Below, one piece after another: positions 56,710 to 64,000 of a DNA stretch of 64,000 nt; the first letter of the stretch is position 1, and each line of letters opens with the position of its first letter. Both the position numbers and the translations under genes were made by a program. This DNA is from Lachancea thermotolerans CBS 6340 (lineage: Eukaryota > Ascomycota > Saccharomycetes > Saccharomycetales > Saccharomycetaceae), in NCBI RefSeq assembly GCF_000142805.1, contig NC_013081.1, forward strand, positions 806,001 to 870,000, given 5' to 3'. The notes under the pieces are model-generated. The model did no database searches and was not told where the DNA came from. It saw only the letters and a list, made by a program, of their open reading frames with translations.

Positions 56710-58221
56710 ATGAGCGTAGCGACAGAAAAAAAGTCTATTTACCACACAAACGAAAAGGCCCCAGAATACGCCAGTGTTTCAAGACCTCAGTTTCATGCCG
56801 GCTCGGTTTGCTTAACTGCTTATTCACCGACGCAAGATCAAATAGTGCGCGAAGCGAAGTGTATGGGTAAAACTAGTAGACAACCCACGAGACAGAGTGT
56901 GCCCAGCTTGGCAAGCCTTCTCAGAGTCAGCCCATCCCCACTAGACCTACATGCCGGACATAAGGAAGCCTCGACTCCGGACTCAGAGCGCACAATTTCC
57001 CGTCGCAGCTCCTTCTCCAATACAGCCTCTCGCGACCAGAGCATGAAGGCAAGAGCCATAAATTGGCCCACAGAGTTTCAACAGGAGGAACGAGCGGTTG
57101 ATTCACGGGCCCCTGCCTACCAGTACGTTAGCAGCCAGCGCCCAAAGCTGCCTACCCATGGAAGAAAACACTCCTTGGATTCTTTGATGACTGCAGCGCA
57201 GACTTTGGAAAGAGAAGTTCAAAAGTCCATGTTATCGATCGAGAACCTTGACCGAACGTACCAAGCCAAAATACTAGGTATTATAGAACTTAAAAACGCA
57301 ATATCAGGAAACCTTGAAAACTGGCCAATTACGAAGGGCGCGCTACATATTGATCGCCACCAGTCATGTCTCGTCGATTCATTACCGCTTAGGAGCATCG
57401 AGGAAATGCTCCAAAGCTCAAAGAAGCTTGTCGCAGAGGTCACTGATCTATTGGCAATCAAAACCCGGGCCACACCATATACTGAAACAGCAGCGCCATC
57501 AAATCAAAGCTACACTCATCAGCCACAGCAACAGTTGATTCTTCCCTCTCCCGCTGAAATGCTGTCTTGTAGGCAGCTTGGCACCGATCACCATGCCTCA
57601 AGGAAGTTGAGCTTTTCCAAACAGCCGTTGAAAGCTTCAGCAACGAGGGTCGGAGACAATAAAGTTTGGCACCAGTCACACATGCCACATTTTGACCAAG
57701 GCCTGAACTCAGAAAAAGGGGAGACGCATAGTAGCAAAGAACACAGTACTCATGACCAAAGACCGACTCAAACTGCGGTCCATCTAACTTCGAAAAGCCC
57801 CCAGAGACTGAGGGACAAAGAACAACAAGCCTTTAGGATAGAGAAGCCTGAGAGGCTCACAACGCAAATCTTCGCCCTGACAAAGCCCTCCTTTGACATC
57901 CCTCTGGAGAGCTGCATGCCGAGAGATTTGCCCGAAACGATGGAATGCGTTCACTGCTCAAGAAAAGACACGCCTGAATGGCGCCGAGGCCCTTATGGTA
58001 ATCGAACCGTATGCAACGCATGCGGACTATTTTATGGAAAGCTCGTCAGAAGGTTTGGGGCCCACAGAGCCAATATAATGATGCACTATCGTAGACGCAC
58101 CGCTCCTGAAGACAGGAGAGTGCCAAACGCATTTTTCGTTCCAGAGTCATTCTTGAAAGAATTGCATCAGGATGTCACGTTCGAAGAAGTCCCTGTTAGG
58201 ACTAGCCTCCTATCACATTAA
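56710..58221 (+). CDS. GAT2: GATA zinc-finger transcription factor Gat2
   Basis: The product is 503 residues from the ATG at 56710 (560 in S. cerevisiae). The longer frame upstream begins at a TTG, and no in-frame ATG precedes 56710. The N-terminal 400 residues are polar and disordered, with a helix near 160-200 (AAQTLEREVQKSMLSIENLD). The GATA finger lies at about 413-440: CVHCSRKDTPEWRRGP, then CNACGLFYGK, with a basic tail. Gat2 binds GATA sites; its targets are not well known. It converges tightly on PSO2 (38 bp between stops). Position equals YMR136W. Confidence 0.93.
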   Translation: MSVATEKKSIYHTNEKAPEYASVSRPQFHAGSVCLTAYSPTQDQIVREAKCMGKTSRQPTRQSVPSLASLLRVSPSPLDLHAGHKEASTPDSERTISRRSSFSNTASRDQSMKARAINWPTEFQQEERAVDSRAPAYQYVSSQRPKLPTHGRKHSLDSLMTAAQTLEREVQKSMLSIENLDRTYQAKILGIIELKNAISGNLENWPITKGALHIDRHQSCLVDSLPLRSIEEMLQSSKKLVAEVTDLLAIKTRATPYTETAAPSNQSYTHQPQQQLILPSPAEMLSCRQLGTDHHASRKLSFSKQPLKASATRVGDNKVWHQSHMPHFDQGLNSEKGETHSSKEHSTHDQRPTQTAVHLTSKSPQRLRDKEQQAFRIEKPERLTTQIFALTKPSFDIPLESCMPRDLPETMECVHCSRKDTPEWRRGPYGNRTVCNACGLFYGKLVRRFGAHRANIMMHYRRRTAPEDRRVPNAFFVPESFLKELHQDVTFEEVPVRTSLLSH

Positions 58222-58259
58222 GAACAGGCCATTTCAGTAACTCCTTCAATAATCTTTAT

Positions 58260-60047
58260 TTATGCCGTTCGTTGTCCGTGGACATTTTTCCATGCTTTGA
58301 ACCATTCTCTCATTTGAGACACCATGTAGTCGTCATGCGTATTCACAGTTGGAATAATCTTGACCCAAGGCAGTCTAACGCAAAAGTTTGCTAAGTCTTT
58401 GAAACTGCTATGCTCAGAATAGGGGACCTGAAAAACCTGAAACCTGACGTCTCGTTTGTATTGCTTGTGTATCGAAGAGGGGTCGAGATTATCTACTGTG
58501 CTGTCTTTTAGTAAATTAACTGTGTGCTCGATTTTTTGCTCAAGTGTCTCATGAAGCTTTATAAACCTTCCTCCGTTCTTGAAAGACCAGCCGGTTGGAG
58601 CGAATGCAACCATATCTTCATAGATATGAGATATTGGCTTAAAATAGTATTGTAGGGTTTCTTTAGAAGACAGTGTTCTTAATGAAACGAGATGTACGCA
58701 GGCTTTAGTTATGTCGTGGGTGATCATGCCCTCTGGAAACTTGTCTTTATATGTTTGAATGATGCAGTGTCGAGCCGTGTCTCTGGCAACAAAGATCTTG
58801 GTTTGCAGCCTTTCTGCAATTGCAATGGCTAACTTCTCTTTTCCTATGGTGTATGTGCCAATCACAAAGACGTACTTATATAGATGCCGAGGTCGCAGAG
58901 AATTTGAAACAAAACTCATTATTGAGCTTTGCCGATCACCGAACAATTTCTTCAACCCCACATCTCTGAGCTTAAAGGCAAACTCTCCTGTAACGTCAAG
59001 CACTGATTTCTGAAGTGGAAAGTGATAGGACGGGTACATGTAAGTTGTGTCCAGATAAACTTTGTCAATAGGCTTCCCGCTTGTGTGTTCTATTATCTTG
59101 GTAATCAGATCGTTATTACTCCGGAAATCTCCCGTGTGAAGCACCCACTGAACTGTTTCGTTGTCGCCACCAAACTCGCGAAACAAAAAGACGAATGCTC
59201 CAGGGCAGTGGTTAGCGTCGAAACAAATCACTGAGACATTACTCGAAATTTGGATGGTAACTTCGGCTGGCAAAGCAATTATCCTATCTTGCGGCACTTT
59301 GAATTTGTAGATTAGCAGGTCCGCTGTGACCTTGGAACAGTAGATCGTGCCCTGATCCCAGGACTTTTTTACTCCCATGTAATGGTCAGCATGAAAATGA
59401 GACAGAAAGTATTGGTGAATAGAGGGGTCGCTTTGGAAGTTGAAACCATCGACATTGATAACATGGTTTTTGAAACGCACCTTTTTAACCTCAGGAAGTC
59501 TTGGAATGCGCCTACCCGTACGTATTTTCGAAGGTGCAGCGTCCTTCTCAATGCAATGATCACAATGAGCCTCTCGCTCATGTATCTCCAACTTTGTCAA
59601 TACTATCCCACAAACTGGGCAAAGCACTTGCTGCTCTTCGCCAACTTCGGTTACGGACACTAGCTTTTGTCCAACAGTAGTGAGACTTTCGGTGAAGGAA
59701 TTTTTTTGCTTTCGGACAGGCTTTGGTTTGGCGTCGTTTTGGTTGCCGGAGAGAGCTAATCGGAGATCTTGTGCTTTTGGAGATGGCTTGGTAACATCGC
59801 TTATAACCTCAACAGCTTCAGAATTGTCTTCTTGGTCCTCATCTGCCACAAATAAGTTATTCCGGACAGCTTGCTGCTCGTCTTTGACAGCAATGTTCTC
59901 TTCTAGGATGTGCTCATGATAGCTCTCGGTCTCCAAGTCTATGAATATGGGAGATTTTTGACGCTTCTTAACGTGACGGGGAACCAGGCTATCGGTTTTT
60001 GGGATGTCAAAATCTACAAGGGTTCGCTGGCGCTTGTTGCTTTGCAT
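58260..60047 (-). CDS. PSO2: interstrand-crosslink repair nuclease Pso2/Snm1
   Basis: The product is 595 residues (661 in S. cerevisiae). At the N-terminus QRTLVDF (7-13) resembles a PCNA-interaction box (QxxLxxF). A UBZ-type zinc finger has Cys143, Cys146 and His/Cys ligands to about 165. The metallo-beta-lactamase domain has HFHADH at 217-222, and the beta-CASP domain runs to the C-terminus. Pso2 is a 5' exonuclease that digests past DNA interstrand crosslinks in the nucleus. Position equals YMR137C. It is divergent from CIN4 with only 91 bp between starts. Confidence 0.96.
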   Translation of the reverse strand: MQSNKRQRTLVDFDIPKTDSLVPRHVKKRQKSPIFIDLETESYHEHILEENIAVKDEQQAVRNNLFVADEDQEDNSEAVEVISDVTKPSPKAQDLRLALSGNQNDAKPKPVRKQKNSFTESLTTVGQKLVSVTEVGEEQQVLCPVCGIVLTKLEIHEREAHCDHCIEKDAAPSKIRTGRRIPRLPEVKKVRFKNHVINVDGFNFQSDPSIHQYFLSHFHADHYMGVKKSWDQGTIYCSKVTADLLIYKFKVPQDRIIALPAEVTIQISSNVSVICFDANHCPGAFVFLFREFGGDNETVQWVLHTGDFRSNNDLITKIIEHTSGKPIDKVYLDTTYMYPSYHFPLQKSVLDVTGEFAFKLRDVGLKKLFGDRQSSIMSFVSNSLRPRHLYKYVFVIGTYTIGKEKLAIAIAERLQTKIFVARDTARHCIIQTYKDKFPEGMITHDITKACVHLVSLRTLSSKETLQYYFKPISHIYEDMVAFAPTGWSFKNGGRFIKLHETLEQKIEHTVNLLKDSTVDNLDPSSIHKQYKRDVRFQVFQVPYSEHSSFKDLANFCVRLPWVKIIPTVNTHDDYMVSQMREWFKAWKNVHGQRTA

Positions 60048-60138
60048 TTATAGCCCTCTTGGCAGGGCGTTTCCTAAGGCCAGGGAAGTTTATTAATGTT
60101 GGCTAATTACATCAAAATATCATCTTTCCACACCACAC

Positions 60139-60738
60139 ATGGGGCTGTTGACAATTATAAAGAAGCAGAAGCTGAAAGATAGGGAGGTACGCTGCCTGGT
60201 ACTAGGACTTGACAATTCTGGAAAGAGCACCGTTGTTGACTGGGCGCTCTCTACACACAAAAACAAACCGCGGCAACCAGTGACGCCCACAGTTGGCTTC
60301 CAAATTCACACGCTGCCGTATCAGGGGCACAACATCCAGATATGGGACATTGGTGGGCAATCAACGTTGCGCCCCTACTGGGACAACTATTTCGACAAGA
60401 CTGATGTTCTTCTCTGGATCATCGACATCGCTGCAGCGGCCAGAGTGGGCGAGTCCGTAAGTGAACTGGAAGTCATTCTGCAAAACAGAGATAGGCTAGG
60501 CTATAGCTGCCGTATCATTGTATTGCTGAATAAGAAAGACCTTGTCAACAAACCAACTGAGGCCATAGACGCGATGAAGCGTCGTTTGGATGAAATACTC
60601 AAGCTCGAAAATATTCCCATTGAAATCAAGGCTACTGATGCCCTTAGCGGAGATGGACTTGAGGAGCTGCTGCCATCAATCATCGGCCACAACAAGAGTT
60701 TTGGTGGTGTCGTAGGCGCTCCTGCTCCTCTGTCTTGA
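60139..60738 (+). CDS. CIN4: Arl2-type small GTPase Cin4
   Basis: The product is 199 residues (191 in S. cerevisiae). Gly2 (MGLLTIIKKQK) is a possible N-myristoylation site. Nucleotide motifs are GLDNSGKST (23-31), DIGGQ (70-74) and NKKD (131-134). Cin4 is the Arl2 homologue that acts with tubulin cofactors Cin1, Cin2 and Pac2 in beta-tubulin folding and microtubule stability. Position equals YMR138W. The 12-bp repeat array begins 18 bp after its stop codon. Confidence 0.95.
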   Translation: MGLLTIIKKQKLKDREVRCLVLGLDNSGKSTVVDWALSTHKNKPRQPVTPTVGFQIHTLPYQGHNIQIWDIGGQSTLRPYWDNYFDKTDVLLWIIDIAAAARVGESVSELEVILQNRDRLGYSCRIIVLLNKKDLVNKPTEAIDAMKRRLDEILKLENIPIEIKATDALSGDGLEELLPSIIGHNKSFGGVVGAPAPLS

Positions 60739-60755
60739 CAAGCTGCTTCGGCCTT

Positions 60756-60835
60756 GTACTCGTAATAGTACTCGTAATAGTACTCTTTCTTGTACTCACG
60801 AAGGTACTCACCAAAGTACTTCTCAAAGTATTTGC
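60756..60835 (+). repeat. 12-bp periodic tandem array after CIN4
   Basis: GTACTC (or GTACTT, GTATTT) recurs at 60756, 60768, 60780, 60792, 60804, 60816 and 60828, exactly 12 bp apart. The first unit is GTACTCGTAATA and the second is identical to it; later units keep the hexamer but differ in the other half. The array is in the CIN4 3' region, and read on the minus strand it encodes a four-residue pattern (Glu-Tyr-x-x). It is a decayed minisatellite. The rest of the gap to MDH3 (to 61210) shows no gene. Confidence 0.8.
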
Positions 60836-61210
60836 AGGAATTTTTTTTGACGAGCGAAGTTTTCATAGCGAGTCACGCTATGGTGACTCACAGCGGTTGC
60901 ACACTTGTCTTCCCGCGGCCGGCTCCGAGTGAAGCACCAGATGACTGGACAGACGGAAACCTTTATCACTTCGTCCGAAAAACTTTTTTGAAGGATACGC
61001 TTCAGATATAAGGAAGCTTGCCAGCTGGAGGGGTTCATTGTCTTGGAGTAATATCAGAGCGAAAGCAGGCCGAAAACAAAGCTTCATAGTTGTTTCCTGT
61101 TATCAGTTTTTGTGGAACTTGTGCAAGAAACGTCTTCTTCTCTGGTGAAACTGACCTTCAAGCTAGTTCAGAATACATCTCCGAATCAAACCAAGTACTG
61201 AGAACTCACG

Positions 61211-62224
61211 ATGACTAAGGTTACAGTTTTAGGAGCCGCTGGTGGTATAGGACAGCCTCTATCACTGCTACTGAAGATGTCCCCCTACGTTTCAACGTTG
61301 GCGCTGTACGATCTGCGGCTGGCGCCGGGTGTTGCACGTGATCTCTCACACATCAACACCAACTCCAAGTGTCGCGGCTACGGCAAGGACGAATTAGCAG
61401 ACGCGCTGAAGGGTGCAAATGTGGTGGTGATCCCTGCGGGAGTACCCCGCAAACCGGGCATGACGCGTGACGACCTGTTCAAGATTAACGCCGGAATTGT
61501 GGCGAACCTGGTGAGCGCGACTGCCAAGTACGCGCCTTCAGCGCGGATACTGGTCATCTCAAACCCGGTGAACTCGACTGTACCTGTGGCATGCGAGACA
61601 CTAAAGAACCTGGGTCAATTCAAGCCTGGCAAGGTCATGGGTGTCACTACTCTGGACGTTGTCAGAGCCCACACCTTCCTCAGCGACGCGCTGGGCGCTG
61701 ATCACTACGGGCGCGAGGCGATGAAGAGCCACGTGACGGTGATTGGCGGACACTCCGGAACAACCATTGTGCCCATCGTGACCAACGCGAAGGTGCGTTC
61801 TAAGCTTGTGAACAAGCGTCAGTACGATGCCTACATACATCGCGTCCAGTTTGGCGGTGACGAGGTGGTGGAGGCCAAGCAGGGTGCGGGTTCTGCAACC
61901 CTGTCCATGGCGCTTGCGGGCTTCCAATTTACGAATGAGGTCCTGCGCAGCATCCACCTTGAGAAACGTGCAGAGCCGGGCCCTCTTCCCGCATTCATCT
62001 ACCTTCCAGGCGTTGAGGGTGGCAAAGAGCTGCAATCCAAACTTGGCACCAACATTGAGTACTTTGCTGCTCCTGTGCAAATGCTCAGAGGCGACGTTGT
62101 GCGGGTTGACGTCGACTGGGTAGATGGCTTGAGCGATGAGGAGAAGAAGGCTATCAAGATCTGTCTCGAAGAATTGGACAAGAACGTTCAAAAGGGCAAG
62201 CGTTTCGTACAGAGCAAACTGTGA
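61211..62224 (+). CDS. MDH3: peroxisomal malate dehydrogenase Mdh3
   Basis: The product is 337 residues (343 in S. cerevisiae). The NAD-binding loop GAAGGIG lies at 8-14, substrate-contact Arg80 and Arg86 in [12 protein letters not shown], and catalytic His181 in GGHSG. It ends in SKL, the peroxisomal targeting signal. The enzyme interconverts malate and oxaloacetate with NAD and reoxidises NADH from beta-oxidation. No mitochondrial presequence is present, excluding MDH1; the SKL end separates it from MDH2. Position next to RIM11 fits, since in S. cerevisiae YDL078C (MDH3) is adjacent to RIM11's duplicate MRK1 (YDL079C). Confidence 0.95.
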   Translation: MTKVTVLGAAGGIGQPLSLLLKMSPYVSTLALYDLRLAPGVARDLSHINTNSKCRGYGKDELADALKGANVVVIPAGVPRKPGMTRDDLFKINAGIVANLVSATAKYAPSARILVISNPVNSTVPVACETLKNLGQFKPGKVMGVTTLDVVRAHTFLSDALGADHYGREAMKSHVTVIGGHSGTTIVPIVTNAKVRSKLVNKRQYDAYIHRVQFGGDEVVEAKQGAGSATLSMALAGFQFTNEVLRSIHLEKRAEPGPLPAFIYLPGVEGGKELQSKLGTNIEYFAAPVQMLRGDVVRVDVDWVDGLSDEEKKAIKICLEELDKNVQKGKRFVQSKL

Positions 62225-62702
62225 ATACGGTTAGCCGGTCGAGTATCTAAATTTGTATGTACTTCGGAGAAGATGCTGGTTTTTAGTACCATACCTCTTA
62301 TCCTGTAAAGTCCGCACAACGTGGGGACGGGAACGACTTCGGGAAAACAGGCTTTCGAAACTTCCGTAGTATGCGGCGCCTAGTTCCCTGCCTGCACCTG
62401 AGTTCCGGAACCCTCTTCCCGAGCTCCGACATCCACACCTTCTCCCAGTGAGCTCTCCACTTAGTCCGCTCTTGGCCGTATTCTTATCATCTATAACGGC
62501 CCGCGTTTCCCCAGAAGTTAGAACAGTTGCATCCCCGCAAGCTGGATATTTGAAAATACAATGGGGGAGGGATATAAAAAGAGACAATACCACGGCGGTT
62601 AACAAGAAGAAGAACCTAGAGTTAACAAACCAGCAGATTTGGCCCAGAAACTGACCCAAATATCGCTAAAAACAACAAAACACCTGGTTCTTGATAGCTG
62701 CG
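62225..62702 (+). other. 478-bp spacer with TATA box before the small gene at 62703
   Basis: GATATAAAAAGAG carries a TATA box around 62572-62580, about 125 bp before the ATG at 62703. Otherwise this holds the MDH3 3' end and nothing recognisable. Confidence 0.5.
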
Positions 62703-63083
62703 ATGAGCGAGCTTTTGCGTAGGATTACCCGGCAGATCTCACCCCACCACAACCCCGAAGGCATCACATGGGGGAAATCCAGAGCTTTACTAGACCAGGC
62801 AAGACAGAGCACTGTCGCCCAAGTTAGCAAGGGTTGCCAAAAGGACATGCTGGCCACGGCCCTCGCGGCAAAACTGGCAGATGAGTTCAAAGAGGAGGTG
62901 GTGCACGTTGAACGAGCAGCGGCGGATCCGCCACGGCCCCGCAAGATTAACTCCAAGAGGTCCGAGCGACCTGAAGAAATCAAGCCTCAGGACAAGCGCA
63001 AATCACGGGCACGGCTGACGTCGTCCCGAGTTGCTGAGCTGGTGCAGAGAGCCAGCGGCACAGAGGAAGGTATGTATGCATGA
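62703..63083 (+). CDS. unrecognised small basic protein, possibly spliced at its 3' end
   Basis: From the ATG at 62703 the product is 126 residues, basic and Ala/Arg/Lys-rich with predicted helices (MSELLRRITRQISPHHNPEG start). The longer frame starts only at a TTG. A TATA box stands about 125 bp upstream. A perfect GTATGT donor begins at 63069, five codons before the stop; GCTAAC follows at 63153-63158. An AAG at 63173-63175 would give a 13-residue tail ending at 63216. S. cerevisiae has nothing between MDH3 and MRK1, or CIN4 and RIM11, that I recall. The N-terminus could be a mitochondrial presequence. Confidence 0.5.
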   Translation: MSELLRRITRQISPHHNPEGITWGKSRALLDQARQSTVAQVSKGCQKDMLATALAAKLADEFKEEVVHVERAAADPPRPRKINSKRSERPEEIKPQDKRKSRARLTSSRVAELVQRASGTEEGMYA

Positions 63084-63306
63084 GGGTTCAAGAAACAGTC
63101 GCGAATGAAAGCGGAACAGAGAGCAGACAGGAACAAGGATGACGCAGGAGTAGCTAACGGCGCGTATATTCGAAGGACGGCGAAACAGCGGCCAAAACAT
63201 GTTGCAAAATGCGTGACTACTAGCAGGGTTTGGAAGAGGCGTTACGGCGCCGATTCATGGAGGAACAAGGACTGGCGGGCCTAGAACGCGGCCGGGCTGT
63301 CGGAAT

Positions 63307-63421
63307 CACGTGGGCGTATTATATAACGTGTGCATTTGAGTCACGTGTTCATACTGCCCCCCGCGTCCTTTCCTTTGAGCCCTGTATTTCGTCAGGCACG
63401 GCAAATTTTTTGCTTCACGTG
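63307..63421. promoter_or_regulatory. cluster of three CACGTG E-boxes before RIM11
   Basis: CACGTG lies at 63307-63312, 63342-63347 and 63416-63421, 430-550 bp before the RIM11 ATG. The rest of 63217-63856 is spacer with a C-run near 63800 and no gene I can support. bHLH factors of the Cbf1/Pho4/Tye7 kind would be expected to bind. Confidence 0.5.
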
Positions 63422-63856
63422 AGGCTGTCGGGGCTAGATTGTGTCGCGTGTGACAGCGTCGTTGGGCTTCCTGTCCGGAGAAATGGCCCCGCCTGAAGCT
63501 GGAAAAATTTGTGGGAAAGACGGGACAAGTGAAACGCCCCTGGCGCAATGTTGACATGTATTTGACACCTGTATCGGACACCACAAGTGACGGGATAATA
63601 CCGTTTAAGAATACTTAGCTTGCAGAGTGGCATACGAAGGCGACAAAGAGCGTATTTAGTTTTGTCCCAAGCCAGAGGTCCTCTTGAAATCTGTTGTCGA
63701 TCCCTTCCATCGTGCGTTTGCTAGTGTGACTCGCGCAGGCTGTTGATCTGACACACGCTGAACGCCACCCGTTAGCGAGCTGCTAGGCTTTCCCGTTCAC
63801 CCCCCCCCCTTCTTCTCCAGCACGTTCCACTCATTTCTCGCGTTTGTTGCGCCAAC

Positions 63857-64000
63857 ATGGAGATACAAGCAATTACTAACAGTAGCATAGTCCACAAACA
63901 GGTTTTCGAAGGTCACAGCCATGCGAAGCAGGACCGCGAGCAGGACACGATCACAATCTCATACCCCGCCACCGAGGTGGTGGGGCACGGGTCCTTTGGC
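63857..64000 (+). CDS. RIM11: GSK-3-type protein kinase Rim11/Mrk1, N-terminal 48 residues
   Basis: The gene runs off the window edge. The visible 48 residues include SSIVHKQVF (matching NIVSKQVY of Rim11) and ISYPATEVVGHGSFG, the approach to and start of the kinase glycine loop. Rim11 phosphorylates Ume6 and Ime1 and so promotes entry into meiosis. Position equals YMR139W after CIN4. A TACTAAC inside the coding sequence is not an intron signal here, because the frame matches Rim11 continuously. RIM11 and MRK1 are duplicates; this single gene stands for both. Confidence 0.93.
   Translation, partial: MEIQAITNSSIVHKQVFEGHSHAKQDREQDTITISYPATEVVGHGSFG

Noticed and set aside
63873-63901. TACTAAC followed by CAG inside the RIM11 start region, suggesting an intron
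   Set aside because: The continuous frame from 63857 aligns with Rim11 (SIVHKQVF against NIVSKQVY), so the string is coding.
1-64000. CRISPR arrays, prophage, bacterial operons or a novel defence system
   Set aside because: The window is yeast nuclear chromosome of mostly conserved housekeeping genes; no such structures are present.

Overview
This is a contiguous stretch of budding-yeast nuclear chromosome, about 45% GC and gene-dense. It fits a Saccharomycetaceae species that branched before the whole-genome duplication, most likely Lachancea. The main evidence is gene order. A single backbone follows S. cerevisiae chromosome XIII from YMR119W (ASI1) to YMR139W (RIM11). Genes that S. cerevisiae keeps only on the sister regions are interleaved: YLR032W RAD5, YLR033W RSC58, YLR034C SMF3, YLR038C COX12 and YLR039C RIC1, then YDL078C MDH3 next to RIM11 (whose duplicate MRK1 is YDL079C). 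Short introns with GTATGT or GTAAGT donors and TACTAAC branch points support the placement. The genus is inferred; the species cannot be read from the sequence.

Layout. At 1-5.3 kb lies a different ancestral block: the 3' part of the signalling mucin MSB2, an EAT1-type hydrolase, the YGR016W membrane protein, and a two-exon meiotic gene recognised here as REC102. At 5.4-6.1 kb there is a relic repeat and tRNA-Leu(CAA) at a gene-order break. At 6.4-17 kb lie ASI1/ASI3, ADE16/17, RPL15, two small Ser-rich surface-type proteins and PKR1, separated by unusually long non-coding stretches. At 17.6-42.3 kb the genes are tightly packed: EPO1, STO1, DLT1, RAD5, SAS2, ECM16, RSC58, SMF3, POM152 and YMR130W. 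At 42.4-43.9 kb lie an intron-bearing tRNA-Ala(UGC) and a second copy of the relic repeat. At 43.9-60.7 kb lie COX12, RIC1, RRB1, JLP2, REC114, a GPI-type wall protein, ERG29, GID8, GAT2, PSO2 and CIN4. At 61.2-64 kb lie MDH3 with a peroxisomal SKL tail, an unrecognised small gene, and the start of RIM11.

Reading splice signals by eye gives exon structures that a plain ORF list misses: REC102 (5' intron), STO1 (5' intron), RSC58 (5' intron), YMR130W (internal intron) and REC114 (3' intron). Promoter motifs match gene function in several cases: URS1 at REC114, PAC plus RRPE at ECM16 and RRB1, a Bas1 core at ADE17, an Aft-type site at SMF3, an MCB at RAD5, and a CCAAT box at COX12.

There is no operon-like or defence-like system. 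The genes are mostly housekeeping, with two partners of the meiotic double-strand-break machinery (Rec102, Rec114). The parts least explained are the non-coding gaps at 8.3-9.2, 10.9-12.6 and 13.2-14.7 kb, an open frame at 55.7-56.3 kb, the small gene at 62.7 kb, and a 12-bp periodic array after CIN4.
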